From Anadara kagoshimensis (taxonomy: Eukaryota; Mollusca; Bivalvia; Arcoida; Arcidae), in assembly GCA_021292105.1 (NCBI GenBank), contig CM037869.1, positions 12,978,471 through 13,042,470 on the forward strand: a stretch of 64,000 nt of DNA, written 5' to 3'. Shown in pieces: positions 1 through 36,761 of the stretch. Both the position numbers and the translations under genes were made by a program. Below the pieces are notes generated by a model, which was given only the letters and a program-made list of their open reading frames with translations, did not search any database and was not told the origin of the DNA. The stretch's first letter is position 1. Each line of letters opens with the position of its first letter.

Positions 1-3000
1 AATTTAATGGGAGTGTCTATAGAAAACAATGACAAAACTGTTAAGACATTTGAAATGTGCAAAAAGAAGCTAGTTATAAGAGTAGTTTTTAAACCACACA
101 AGGTTTAATTTGAATAACAGTATCATATTATAGCAATTTTAAGTGGTATTCGTTTTATTTTAAAGAAACTTGCTTTCCGATAAACTATATGATCATCTTA
201 CACCAAATTGATGGAAATTTAACCTATAACTATGGTACTTGGTAGTATTGCCTAACAACTTTGACATGTTTCATTATCATTCTGGTTCAAATGACACTGT
301 ACGTTACCAGACCAGGTTGGACTGACTTCCAATGTGATGAATTTTATAACAATAACATTTAACAAACACTTTAACACTGTAAGTATGGGATAAGCTGAAT
401 TGGATACTAGGATGACGATAACAGCTTTCTCAAGACATTTGTCCAAAAACTACATTTACATTAATCACAACAAATATGACAAAGGCAACATCTATTTCTT
501 AAATATGGGCTACCTCATAAAGATTGAATATTTTGCCAAAGTTCCATGGACTTAGAGCTGTTGAAGTTCTACTGTATAACAATGACAACATCTATTCTGA
601 CATTAAACATGGGCTACCATGTAAAGCTACATTAACTTTTTTACCATTAAATAATTCCAACATGAAGAAAATGGTCATGTTGGAATTATTCAATGGTAAA
701 ACATTGACTGATTTATTTACAAGATTTATTTATTTTTCAGTCAAGTCTGGTTTTTCTGACATTTAAATCACTCTTAAAAAATTCAGAAATATTTGCTCTG
801 TCATACCTGAAAATCCTAAAATAAATGTCTAAAATCTGCCACGAAAATTAAAGCAATTCCAAAACCTGACTATACATGCCAACTATAAAAGCTACAAATT
901 TACTGACAAAATACATCAAAATGACAAAACAGGAAGGGAGGGTTTTAAAACAGCAAAGGGGAGGTAATAGCTAAATATTGTATTAACCTTGTTCTTCTTC
1001 CTCTTCTAAAATAAAAGGAAATGAAACAACAAAATCAATGTTAATTTTATGAATGGAAAATGAAACAAAAATGAAATGTTAATTTTCTGACTGGAAAATG
1101 GAAAGAAAATCAATGTTAATTTCAATGACTGGGAAATAAATGTTAATTTAATGGTCTGAAAAGGTTATTTTTACAAAGTTTCCACAATTCTGAATTTACT
1201 TGTTACCAAATTTCCTAAATTTGTGAAAATATATTCTGTATTAAAATATTTTTTTTTAATTAGTTAAAATAGGTTTCAATGTAGATATGCTGACAATTGT
1301 TATAATAGAACAGTGAATGTATCATTACATATTTATTTTTTTTTATTTTGGTATTTGAAAAATAATGGCTACATCCTCAAAATGATAATGTACATGATTG
1401 TAAATATAAAGATTGGCACTTTGCAGTTTATGTGATTTATGTGATTTACCCCCATTGCCTCCTTAACAGTTTATACCTTGGTGACTGATTAAAACACATG
1501 CCAATCCTTTTAGGCATGTCAAAATAAAATACAAGTAGTTTGTTGAGGTTTTTCATTTGCTAGCAGTTCAAATCAAAAAGATTCCACTGTGATCTTGATG
1601 TCAATTTAATACACAATCTTCACACTTGCAAATATTGTTTTTGTTGACGAAAAACATGATAAAAACTGTAACATATTGTGGATAGCAAAAACACCAAAGA
1701 CAAGGAAAACCTTCAAAATGCCATTCTTGTCCCAAAATGCCAATATGCTTAACAAGATACTTATGTAAGTATTCAATAAAAAATCCTTTGAAAAACACCT
1801 CTTCACGTACACCCCTTTCCACACAAATCACATGCACATGCTTAAACTTTTGTACCACACCCACACTACACACGCTTTTATTGCATAAGAACCCATATAT
1901 ACTGGAATATTTAGAGTTTGAAAAAAAGACTTAGAAATTGATACACGTACAGTAATGTACATTTAATCAAATTCAGAATTAAAGTAAAGCAAAAAATTGC
2001 TTAAAAGATATAAATTTTGTGTTAATGAATTTCAAAAAGTTACAGAGATTATACACAGTAAGTGTCAATGATCAGTGTACATTAAATATATATATTATAT
2101 AAGTAACATGCTAAAACATTTATATTTTTCAGTTCTGCATGTAAAAGATTGAAACATGGTTCACACAGGTTTTCCACAAAAATCAAGAAATTCATGCTTG
2201 GCTTCCCTCTGTCACAGACATACAATGGAAATGTTTTTGACTGTTCATATGAGAAATGAGCATGTATTTACATGCATTAACATTTTTTACTCCAGTCAAT
2301 TATCTTGTGGCAAATATAACTTTTAGCAGTCTCAAATTTAAATTCACAGACCCATTTTTGAAAATTTTGGGCCTGGCAGCTAGGACCAGATAAAACACAT
2401 TCCTCAACATTGTCCTCTTCTTTTGAAGTGCTACAAGCATAAGTTACCACATTTCCCTTTTCTTTGAAAACAGCTTTTAACTCTTAATATACAAACATAC
2501 TAGGTATACATGATTGAGATTCCGAAATGGTGTAAAGTACAAGATAGAGCAGATTAAACAGATTGAAACAGATGATTTTTATTATTATTATTTTTTAAAG
2601 ACTTGTGCGAACCATGTGACCTGTGCTAACCATATGTAATGTTAAAACTATGTTATGTAATTATTCATGCATAAATAGAATGTTTCTGTAAATGGCGGTA
2701 TTATTTTTATAATCACATTTTAACCCCTCTTAATTAAGTTTTATTTAATTTATATTTGGACTCCAAAAATAAATCAGTATTACTAACACTCACTGAAATA
2801 ATGACACTTTGTAATTTCAGGACCAAAGAGAAGATGTTCAGAAATTTTACACTTTTTTTTGCTACTATACTCCCATTCTTTTCCCATAAATAAAACTTTC
2901 ACCTTTGATGATTCAACATGATACCATGACTCAAGAATTATGCAATTTCCTCAGAATTTCTATCACCAAATCAAAATGCACCAAAATTCAAAACCAACAA

Positions 3001-3021
3001 ATGCCTCAGTAAAAGATTTAC
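1..3021. other. Kinase-gene intron beyond exon 15; no secure exon
   Basis: No family-recognisable exon was found. Contents: a 26-bp-arm hairpin (639-701), a decayed MITE copy around 1176-1280, an in-frame Glu-rich microexon candidate (988-1005) and an open stretch on the minus strand (2277-2483). Otherwise AT-rich intron-like DNA. Confidence 0.5.
639..701. repeat. Near-perfect hairpin with 26-bp arms
   Basis: Arms 639-664 and 676-701 are inverted copies with one mismatch around an 11-base loop. The left arm begins TTTTACCATT and ends AACATG. Possibly a tiny foldback element or an expressed hairpin. Confidence 0.8.
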
Positions 3022-27355
<24,334 letters not shown>

Positions 27356-27700
27356 TTTGGGATTCATATATCAAGTGCTCCCGTTTCCTCTTTAGGATTA
27401 GGTATGCATAGAGGTCCCAAAAATGACTATCGTTCGATTTTCCTGCCTATATAGACTTAAGACAGGTCAATCTACACACTAATTACTCATAATCCAATGC
27501 AACATGCTAAATCCAAGAAAAATTGTTATGAATTTCAGGCCGTCCGATCGCGAAATTGTCTGTGACAGATGCGGTGCATTGTGGGTAACATATCAAGGGG
27601 AAGTCACTGAGTTGGAAATGCTCTGACTCAGCTGGTGAATGAGGTCAGGGCATAAAACGGGAAGGGTTTTGCATAATATACAATAGACCTAGCTAGCTAA
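27356..27700 (-). promoter_or_regulatory. Presumed promoter/5' region of the kinase gene
   Basis: Lies upstream of the start codon on the minus strand. It has no clear TATA box but is more GC-rich than the introns. At 27574-27587 it contains GTGCATTGTGGGTA, whose reverse complement resembles the CCCA-AATGCA core of ZNF143-type sites. Assignment is inferred from position and one motif. Confidence 0.3.
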
Positions 27701-28856
27701 GGCTTGGCTTTACTTCTCCCACATGTATAAAATTATGTGACATTTTACCATTTAACTTGTGAATATGTTTAAAAAGTGAATTCAGTCAAGTTTAACTGAA
27801 CTGATAAAAACCGAATAAAACTAGAAACTTAATTTGAAAACTGAGTGACATTTTTAATTATAAAGAGTGAAATATTTAAAAAAAAAATTAAATTAAATTA
27901 AATTAAGAATAAAATACAGAGGGTTTTCGAAACAAAGTCATCAAAATGTTTCTTTTTAAGCCTCAGACATTCATTTTGAACCGTGGGTGTAACAACCGTG
28001 ACATTCTGGACCAGATTCACAACCATTCCTTGAGGGTCATCTACTGAGATCAGATCTAAGTAGGGAAATTCAAGTGAAAACCATTTGGTTGAAAAACGTG
28101 AAAAGGGGGTACAATCACAAGTATGAAGATTTCAGTATAGATAAAAAATGAAGCAGGAATTGCTTATTTAAAAAAATTTAAAATATTTCATAGAAATTGT
28201 ACAAAATACACGTTTTGGGGGGAAATTGTTTTCACCTTGTATACCGAATTAATTTAAAAAATGAAAAGATATTAATTATTTAACGTCATAGAGCAGTGCA
28301 TAGGGGCCAGGGTTTGTTAGAGAAATACGAGGTTTTTTGAATACTCGACAATTTACGGTTGAGGTTTTTTACGATTTATTTTCCTTTTAAAATGCGAGTA
28401 CCATGCGTGATAGTTCACATTCTAAGGCTACCAACGATCCAAGTTAAGATTATAAAAGCCAAGTTTCGATATTAGAGGCATATTCGGCTGTATATAGTTC
28501 AGCATTGTTCAAACCAAACCTGGTAATATTCACCTCGATACATTGTGTGACCGTGCCCTTTTTATGACTTGTTGTATTTTGGTTTATTAGTGGCCTTAGA
28601 ATATGAACTATCACGTCTGGTTTTTCAGATTTTTAGAATATATCCCATTGTGAAACTGGGATCAGTAACAAAGAATATGTTTTTTATTCCGGGATTGTAA
28701 TTTTACCATTTTGTGCACATAAAATAGTTTAATGTTCATTTAGTTAAAAACTGAAACCTGTGAATCAGTTTCAATAATGATTACGTTCTTCACTATTAGC
28801 ACCAACAGACATTTCTTTGGCAAAACTAAACGGTTTGATTTGTAGGTCTATTGGCC

Positions 28857-28915
28857 ATGTCATATACCATTTTTTTAATTTAATCATAAAATACATTTTA
28901 AAAATGGTATATGAC
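28857..28915. mobile_element. Short palindromic MITE (GTCATATACCATTTTT)
   Basis: Ends GTCATATACCATTTTT and AAAAATGGTATATGAC surround an AT-rich centre. Related palindromes at 39195-39260 and 56535-56650. Confidence 0.7.
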
Positions 28916-28946
28916 AACCACCATAATTAAAACAACCCCGATTTTT

Positions 28947-31492
28947 TAGCTCACCTGGCCAAAGACCATGTGAGCTTTTGCCATCACTTAGCGTCCGTCG
29001 TCTTCCGTCGTTCGTCCGTAAACTTTTCACATTTTGACTATCTCCTCCGACACCACTAGAGCAATTTTAACCAAACTTTACAGGAATGATGTATGGAAGG
29101 CCCTTTACTTAGATTGCCGATTTTTTTTGATCTGCCAAAAAACATGGCTGCCAACGCAGAAGATAGTTTAACATTGGACCCTATGGGAAAAATGCATTTT
29201 TGACTATTTCCTCAGAAATGACTGAAGCAAATTTAACCAAACTTTACAGGAATGGTGTAAGGAAGGTCCTTTACTTAGATCGCCAAAATTTTTCTGATCC
29301 GTCAAAAACATGACCGCCAGCGCAGAAGATAGTTTAACATTAGACCCAGTATGGGAAAAGCATATATTTGCTATCTTCTTTGAAACCGCTGAGCCAATTT
29401 GAACCAAACTTTACAGGAATAATGTATGTAAGGTCATTTACTAAGATTGCCCAAATTTTTCTGATCCGCCAAAAAAATGGCCGCCAGGGCCAAACAAAGT
29501 TTAACATTGGGCCCTATGGGAAAACGCACATTTTGGCTATCTCCTCTGAAACGACTGAAGCGAATTCAATTAAACTTTACAGGAATATGTATGGAAGGTC
29601 TTTTGCAAAGATTGCCGAAATTTTTCTGATCCGCCTAAAAACAGGCTGCCAGCGGGGAACATAGTTTAACATTGGACCCTATGGTAAAAACACATTTTGG
29701 CTATCTCCTCTGAAACTACTGAAGCAAACTTAACCAAACTTTAGAGGAATGATGTATAGAAGGTCCTTTACTTAGATTGCCAAATTTTTTCTGATCTGCC
29801 GAAAAACATGGCCGCCAGGGCAGAAGATAGTTTAACATTGGACCCTATGGGAAAATGCACATTTTGGCTATCTCCTCTGAAACGACTGAACCGAATTCAA
29901 CCAAACATTACAGGAATGATGTATGGAAGGTCCTTTACAAAGGTTGCCGAAATTTTTCTGATTAGCCAAAAAACATGGCTGCCAGCGCAAAAGATAGTTT
30001 AATATTGGACCCTATGGGAAAAACGTATTTTTGGCTATCTCCTCAGAAATGACTGAAGCAAATTTAACAAAACTTCACAGGGATGATGTATAGAAGGTCC
30101 TTTACTTAGATTGCCAAATTTTTTCTGATCTGCCGAAAAACATGGCCGCCAGGGCAGAAGATAGTTTAACATTGGACCCTATGGGAAAAGCATATATATG
30201 CTATCTCCTCTGAAGCTAGTGAAGCAAATTGAACCAAACTTTACAGGAATGATGTATAGAAGGTCCTTTACATAAATTGCCAAAATTTTTCTGATTGGCC
30301 AAAAAACATGGCCACCAGGGCAGAAGATAGTTTAACATTGGACTCTATGGGAAAAACGCATTTTTGACTATGTCCTCAGAAATGACTGAAGCAAATTGAA
30401 CCAAACTTTACAGGAATGATGTATAGAAGGTCCTTTACATAGATTGCCAAAATTTTTCTGAGCTGCCAAAAAACATGGCTGCCAGCGGAGAACATAGTTT
30501 CACATTGGACCCTATGGGAATAGCATATATATGCTATCTCCTGTGAAGCTAATGAAGCAAATTGAACCAAACTTTACAGGAATGATGTATAGAAGGTCCT
30601 TTACAAAGATTGCCAACCATTTTCTGATCTGCCAAAAAACATGGCTGTCAGCGCAGAAGATAGTTTAACATTGGACCCTATGGGAAAACGCATTTTTGGC
30701 TATCTCCTCAGAAATGACTGAAGCGAATTAAACCAAACTTTACAGAAATGATGTATAGAAGGTCCTTTACTTAGATTGTCAAAATTTTTCTGATCCGCCA
30801 AAAAACATGGCCGCCAGGGCAGAAGATAGTTTAACATTGGACCCTATGGAAAAAGCATATATATGCTATCTCCTCTGAAGCTAGTGAAGCAAATTGAACC
30901 AAACTTTACGGGAATGATGTATAGAAGGTCCTTTACATAAGTTGCCAAAATTTTTCTGATTGGCCAAAAAACATGGCTGTCAGTGCAAACGATAGTTTAA
31001 CATTGGACCCTATGGGAAAACGCATTTTTGACTATGTCCTCACAAATGACTGAAGCAAATTTAACAAAACTTCACAGGAATGATGTATAGAAGGTCCTTT
31101 ACTTAGATTGCCAAAATTTTTCAGATCCGCCTAAAACATGGCCGTTGTACAGAACATAGTTTAACATTGGACCCTATGGGAAAAGCATATATATGCTATT
31201 TCCTCTGAAGATACTAAAGCAAATTGAACCAAACTTTACAGGAATGATGTATGAAAGGTCCTTTACTTAGATTGTGGACGTTTTTTTTTGATCCGCCAAA
31301 AAAGATGGCTGCCAGCAAAGAACATACTTTACCTATGGGAATAGCATATATTTGCTATCTCCTCTAAAGCTACTGAAGCAAATTGAACCAAACTTTATGG
31401 GAATGATGTATGGAAGGTCCTTAACTTAGATTGACAAATTTTTTTCAAATGGAATACGAATTTGCTTTAAAAGCATTTTAGTCAGGTGAGCG
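28947..31492. mobile_element. 2.5-kb element with about fifteen 165-bp tandem units
   Basis: Begins AGCTCACCTGGCCAAAGACC and ends CAGGTGAGCGATACAGGCTC, so the termini are inverted. Between them about fifteen diverged units carry GGAATGATGTATAGAAGGTC, CTTAGATTGCC, AACATGGCCGCCAG and GACCCTATGGGAAAA. The spacing of the AGGTCCTTTAC motif averages near 166 bases. Short reading frames inside are by-products of the repetition. The start motif is recalled from many bivalve sequences. No protein machinery seen. Confidence 0.85.
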
Positions 31493-31799
31493 ATACAGGC
31501 TCAGCCACACTAAGCCTCTGGTTATCTTTTAGTTTACGCTAAAAATTACAAGGGATATAAAAACTTCCTGGTACCAGGTAATCTGGCAAAAATGGAGATG
31601 CATGATATTGTTATGTCATACTTTTGAATTTTTTATGAAATAATAGTATTATTTCATAATAGTCTATAAAAATCAAAAGTAGTAAACATGGCATTATTAA
31701 ACATTCAAAAGTAGCACATCATCATGCCAATATTACCAAGGAAGTAACATGTAGTTACATTTTTGCCCTTGATATATTTGACATCCTATTGTTCTATGT

Positions 31800-31925
31800 T
31801 CATTTGGGTGTAGCTAGCTTAGCAGAAGTTGCTTGCCTTTCCGGAGCACCCGACCTATCTTTATTGGTGAAAGTTCACATTTTTAACCTAATTTGTCAGG
31901 TTCAAAGTTTTTATTTTGCTTTGGG
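31800..31925. repeat. GGAGCACC dispersed repeat, copy 2
   Basis: GTGTAGCTAGCTTAGCAGAAG, TTTCCGGAGCACCCGACCT, then GTCAGGTTCAAAG. Same order as 33005-33130. Confidence 0.65.
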
Positions 31926-32529
31926 GGTGATTTGCACATGTTTGTTTTTGATAATTACATTTTGAATAATAATCTTTGAGAGGGTTGGAGTAATCGTTAA
32001 ACCCCCACCCCACCCACCCCCACCGACCTCAGTCAGTAAGCGAACTCACATCAACAAATATTTTATTCCTAAGCCTAAGTTGGGGGTAGGAGTGGGAGGG
32101 GCTGTGATTCGTCCCCGGATGCTTCAAAACGATCTTTATAATTTTGAAATCCACATCAATCATAAACCAATTTTATCATTAAATTGCCCAACGCAACTAA
32201 AAAGGGTATTCTTATAATCGGGTATGTTTATTCATTTTTTATTTTGGTCGTTCACATATGGGATGTTCTCGATTACTTTGACTACTGTCAAATATACAGG
32301 TTTTCAAGCTACAAATACTTACATTCAGAAATATGGTCCACCAGCGTATCACTTGGCATTTAATACGCCATAGTTTATACGGAACATTCCGTAAAACGTT
32401 TACGTCGCCAATTCCAAGAATAATGTTATTTGGGTTTTTTGATTTGTTTTTTTTAAAAGCGCCAAATTATGAAGTATACGATTCTATTATCCGATGTAGT
32501 GTAACAGGAAAGGAAAAATACAACGACTA

Positions 32530-32605
32530 AACCGGGACTCGTACCCGTCACCTCCCAAATACAAACGGGACCTACGGACTGAGCTACCTGGACAAATATT
32601 GAGCC
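32530..32605 (-). mobile_element. Isolated tRNA-like SINE head
   Basis: On the minus strand: CCAGGTAGCTCAGTCCGTAG (A box) followed by GGGTACGAGTCCC (B box, one mismatch). It resembles a SINE promoter more than a tRNA gene: the acceptor arms do not pair and no body of the other family is attached. Confidence 0.5.
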
Positions 32606-33004
32606 CGATTTGCCACACCACATATGTAGTAGTTTGGTGGCTGATTTGTACCATTTCATCTTTTGCAGTAGTATGGTGTTGATTTGTGAAAAAAATTGAG
32701 TTTTGAACATTGTCCAGTTTGGTTTCAATTTTGATTTTATTATTATTATTTATTTTATTTTTTTTTTTGGGGGGGGGTTATATGTCAGATATCGATAAAG
32801 GTCAATGTGGTGAAATACTATTAATTGCAATATATGCACAGGAAACACAGGTGTTAATTTCGTCTACATGATGCATCATCGTTTATAATAATAAAAGGTC
32901 CAGCAGACATGCAATGTTGTTTGCTTTACGAGGTGTCATTTTACCACTATTTATATTTTAAATACTAGCAACAATTTAATTTTCCATGTTCCTTTTATTC
33001 TAGT

Positions 33005-33130
33005 TTCGATTACACACGTGCGGGTGTAGCTAGCTAAACAATAAGTGCTTACCCTTTCGGAGCACCCGGTCTCACTTCTCTGGTAGAAGTCCCGCGTGTT
33101 CAACCTGGTTTTCCAGTTTCAAAGTTAAAA
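33005..33130. repeat. GGAGCACC dispersed repeat, copy 3
   Basis: GTGTAGCTAGCTAAACAATAAG, CTTTCGGAGCACCCGGTCTC, then CCAGTTTCAAAG. Direct-orientation partner of 31800-31925. Confidence 0.65.
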
Positions 33131-33416
33131 CGTTTTATATTCTTTGGGAATCATTGTGATTTGGACATGAATTGGTATGTTTGTTTTTGATCTGATCTAT
33201 CCCTAAATCAAACTTCATTAGTAATGGTATCACTGATTCGAATTAATTTCTTCTACCATCCTAGAACTGAACAGAAAAACCTTAAAATACACATTATTAA
33301 ACTAATAAACCACACCAGCGAAAGTACGAAGGCGAGGGTACATAACTAAAGTTGTTACGACGCCAAGTTTACTATATCCATAAGAGTTTACTCCCTTTGA
33401 ACCACGAGTTGAGAAA

Positions 33417-33670
33417 TTGGTGTTTAAAATAATTTCCCAGTCAAGAATATTTCACGTATATCGAGACGTCGCCAGCTATAGGAGAAGGTGTAGCCATTTT
33501 GCATGTGCTTATGGCATTATACAACAAGGTTCTTTATCATGCCAAGCATACTGTGACACGGGGTCCCGAACCTCGTTTATTTTAAGTTCCTATCCGAAAG
33601 AATCGCGAATTTCATTCGTAATGCGTAGTGTTTGGCGAAAGAACAGTCACTACCCACATTAAAGTCTTGA
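33417..33670 (-). mobile_element. SINE truncated at the foldback palindrome
   Basis: Plus-strand text ATATCGAGACGTCGCCAGCT through TTTGGCGAAAGAACAGTCACTACCC matches the intact SINE in reverse. It stops before the tRNA-like head, immediately next to the left arm of the palindrome at 33671. Confidence 0.8.
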
Positions 33671-34305
33671 AGATGTGACGGGTGGAAAGACGTGATTGAA
33701 ATATCCCGTAGACTTAACACGGGGACCTTTCGGGTTCGATTCTGTGGAAATTACTAGATCTAGCACCATACAGAGTATACCATGATACGCGTCTGGTCAA
33801 GACGAATACGTAGACACCTCGATCATAAAGATCGGTTGAGTCATAAGAAAGTTATAACAATGATACAATTCTCTATGGGAAATCCCGTGTTAAAATTTCT
33901 CCATAGACTTATATATAGGGAAATTGACAGATCGCCTTAACGCACGAACCACTCGACCTCCAGTAGAACTGAATACATTTTCAGATAGGTGTCATAAAAT
34001 CGAGCATTTCGATATAAACGTCGTCGAAATCCATACAGAATTAAGTAAGATATTTAAGTGTTAGAAGTTGGAAATTTTACGTCTTTGTTTACGAAAATTT
34101 GAATTTGAAATGCTGCAATCTGATTGGTCGAGAGGTTTTATGCCCATAATTTCGTTATTATTCCACTTAGAGAGACGAAGGAGGTAGCGTTGGACTCGGA
34201 AGATCGAGCCTCATACGTTGATGATAAAAGTCGAACTCGAAAAACGGACACGGACCGGATATAGTCCGGAATGCGCCGCCGCTCCCCTTCCCCTTACCCT
34301 TCCCC

Positions 34306-34502
34306 TTAGGAGGAGGAGGAGGAGGAGGAGGGAGACGAGGAGGAGGAGGGAAGAGGAGGAGGAGGAAGGAGACGAGGAGGAGGAGGAGGGAGACGAGGAG
34401 GAGGGAGATGAGGAGGAGGAGGGAGAGGAGGAGGAGGAGGAGGAGGAGGCGAGTGAGGAGGAGGAGGAGGTTGAGGAGGAGGAGGGAGAAGGAGGAGGAG
34501 TA
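34306..34502. repeat. (GGA)n purine tract
   Basis: Almost pure GGA/GGGA repeats. Open frames here on both strands are low-complexity artefacts. Pairs with (CCT)n at 34794-34877 and 35018-35106. Confidence 0.95.
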
Positions 34503-34605
34503 GGAGGGAAAAACAAACAAACAAACTAATGTATACTTTCTATTATTTTTTTTTTACACATAGCAATGGTTAACAATGATCTGCAACTACCCTAACAGAT
34601 GACAT

Positions 34606-34694
34606 TCCTTGCTTGGTAATTTCGAGTGGGTGGTAGACGGTTCTCACAGTTAAGGTCTCTAATGCACGGCGTTTCGCCGTGGGTTAGACACTCG
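34606..34694. repeat. Spacer of the palindrome with an inner hairpin
   Basis: Unpaired centre of the foldback. It contains CACGGCG TTT CGCCGTG (34664-34680), a 7-bp stem with a 3-base loop. Confidence 0.85.
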
Positions 34695-34882
34695 ATGTCA
34701 TCTGTTAGGGTAGTTGCAGATCATTGTTAACCATTGCTATGTGTAAAAAAAAAAATAATAATAGAAAGTATACATTAGTTTGTTTGTTTTTCCCCTCCTC
34801 CTTCTCCCTCCTCCTCCTCAATCGCCTCCTCCTCCTCCTCACTCGCCTCCTCCTCCTCCTCCTCTTCCTCCTCACTCTAGGC

Positions 34883-35003
34883 TAACGACGGGGTAACTGT
34901 GGGGTAACCGTGGGGTAACGACGGGGTAACCGTGGGGTAACGACGGGGTAACTGTGGGGTAACCGTGGGGTAACGACAGGGTAACCGTGGGGTAACCAAG
35001 GGA
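34883..35003. repeat. 11-bp minisatellite (GGGGTAACNNN)
   Basis: Eleven units of TAAC-NNN-GGGG. The variable triplets run gac, tgt, cgt, gac, cgt, then the same five again, then caa. It is absent from the left arm of the palindrome. Confidence 0.93.
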
Positions 35004-35738
35004 TCTGCTCTGTCTCTCTTCTCCCTCCTCCTCATCCTCCCTCCTCTTCCCTCATCCTCCTCCTCCCTCCCTCCCCTCCTCCTCCTCCCTCCCTCCTCCT
35101 CCCCCCTCTAAGGGGAAGGGCAAGGGGAAGCGGCGGCGCATTCCGGACTATATCCGGTCCGTGTCCGTTTTCCGAGTTCGACTTTTATCATCAACGTATG
35201 GGGCTCGGTCTTCCGAGTCTAACGTTACCTCCTTCGTCTCTCTAAGTGGAATAATAACGAAATTATGGGCATAAAACCTCTCGACCAATCAGATTGCAGC
35301 ATTTCAAATTCAAATTTTCGTAAACAAAGACGTAAAATTTCCAACTTCTAACACTTAAATATCTTACTTAATTCTGTATGGATTTCGACGACGTTTATAT
35401 CGAAATGCTCGATTTTATGACACCTATCTGAAAATGTATTCAGTTCTACTGGAGGTCGAGTGGTTCGTGCGTTAAGGCGATCTGTCAATTTCCCTATATA
35501 AGTCTATGGAGAAATTTTAACACGGGATTTCCCATAGAGAATTGTATTTCGTTATAACTTTCTTATGACTCAACCGATCTTTATGATCGAGGTGTCTACG
35601 TATTCGTCTTGACCATACACGTCTTTTGGTATACTCTGTATGGTGCTAGATTTAGTAATTTCCACAGAATCGAACCCGAAAGGTCCCCGTGTTAAGTCTA
35701 CGGGATATTTCAATCACGTCTTTCCACCCGTCACATCT

Positions 35739-36230
35739 GCATTTTTGGACGGATCTGTACAAATGAAGTATCTACGTATCCGGGCGATTGAGGACTATCC
35801 TTCTATGCTATTAAACCGCAGAAAGACTAAGTGGTTCACGCGGTGGGTCCGGATACGCGAAATTCCTTTCAAGGGCGATAACTCTGTCACGGTCCGTTTG
35901 ATCACCTCGGCAGTAGCGCCGAACGATTCCTCTCTTTGAGCCGGACACGACGGTATATCACATGTCGACTTTCGGTTAAGAGATTGTGGCCCGGCGCGCA
36001 TTTTCGCTATTCCGGCCCTTCGGGGGTTACCCCAGACGTGGGGGTACTTTACTTTGATCCGGTTTTCCCGAACTCTTTTTAGACTTAGGGATTCCCTTCC
36101 GGTATCCTCACATCCGGGACCTTTCCCTCTTTCTTTACCACCTCCATGTGTGACCCTGTAACCTCTGACGTCATGCATATTTAATGAATCCAGCAGCCAG
36201 CAGCTCAACAAGGTAGGATTCTGCTTAGAC
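35739..36230. other. GC-richer unique segment beside the palindrome
   Basis: Clearly higher GC than its surroundings, with open frames on both strands (35640-35939 plus, 35795-36271 minus) that match nothing I recognise. May be the rest of the element whose end was duplicated to make the palindrome. No coding claim is made. Confidence 0.3.
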
Positions 36231-36379
36231 ACTACTACTGTTAATGTAATTCCACGTTGCCCTGATAACATTGCATGGCAAATGTACAGATATGTGCAAC
36301 TTCTAATACAGCTGGCAACGCCTCGATATTAGTGACATACGTGTATCACTGACTGTGACATAAAATCTAATTTTCTTTA

Positions 36380-36570
36380 CTACTTGGTGGCGAAGTGATC
36401 TAAAGCACGTGCCTAAAAACTACCGCCTTTGTTAGAATCCTACTGGGGACAGATTCTTGTGTGAGAAAGTTTGTCAGTTTGGTTGTGATTTTCTCCGGGG
36501 AATCCGGTTTCCTCCACCACCCCAGAACATTTAAAATGAAAATGAAGTCTGGTTTTACAGAACTGCTGGC
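36380..36570 (+). mobile_element. tRNA-derived SINE, GTGGC-head type
   Basis: CTTGGTGGCGAAGTGATCTAA head, B-box-like GTTAGAATCCTACTGGGG, then TGAGAAAGTTTGTCAGTTTG as in other copies, here on the plus strand. Confidence 0.65.
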
Positions 36571-36761
36571 CAACCATCTAAGGTAAGACTTCAACTTGTA
36601 CTATCCACTAAATAAATAATTTATTACAAACACTTGTATCTTATTTTTAAAATTTATTAAATTAAATAAATATTCTTACACCAGGTAAAAGGGTCACACA
36701 TAAAACAAAATTTATGCCAACGCCAAATTAAAATATCGAAAACTATCCTGCTGAAGTTGTT

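Larger units (their letters stand above)
33671..35738. mobile_element. 2.07-kb foldback palindrome
   Basis: Arms 33671-34605 and 34695-35738 are inverted copies over their whole length, starting AGATGTGACGGGTGGAAAG on the left and ending CTTTCCACCCGTCACATCT on the right, with an 89-base spacer. The left arm carries a (GGA)n tract (34306-34502); the right arm carries the matching (CCT)n tracts plus an extra minisatellite. The arms hold CCAATCAGA and TATATAAGTC-type motifs. No target duplication is visible and no protein is encoded. Could be a Foldback-type element or an inverted duplication of a retrotransposon end. Confidence 0.9.

Noticed and set aside
2277-2483. 69-codon open stretch on the minus strand with several Cys (for example FQKWVCEFKFETAKSYICHK)
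   Set aside because: No start codon, no convincing acceptor and no recognised family; not placed in the kinase gene. Could be re-examined with RNA data.
29204-30570. Open frames within the 165-bp tandem units
   Set aside because: Frames on both strands follow the repeat period and share no protein family; the units are non-coding.
34167-34529. Four overlapping open frames on both strands
   Set aside because: They arise from the (GGA)n tract of the palindrome; low complexity in every frame and no start or splice context.
35640-36271. Open frames in the GC-rich segment beside the palindrome
   Set aside because: Overlapping on both strands and not recognised; higher GC alone lengthens chance frames.
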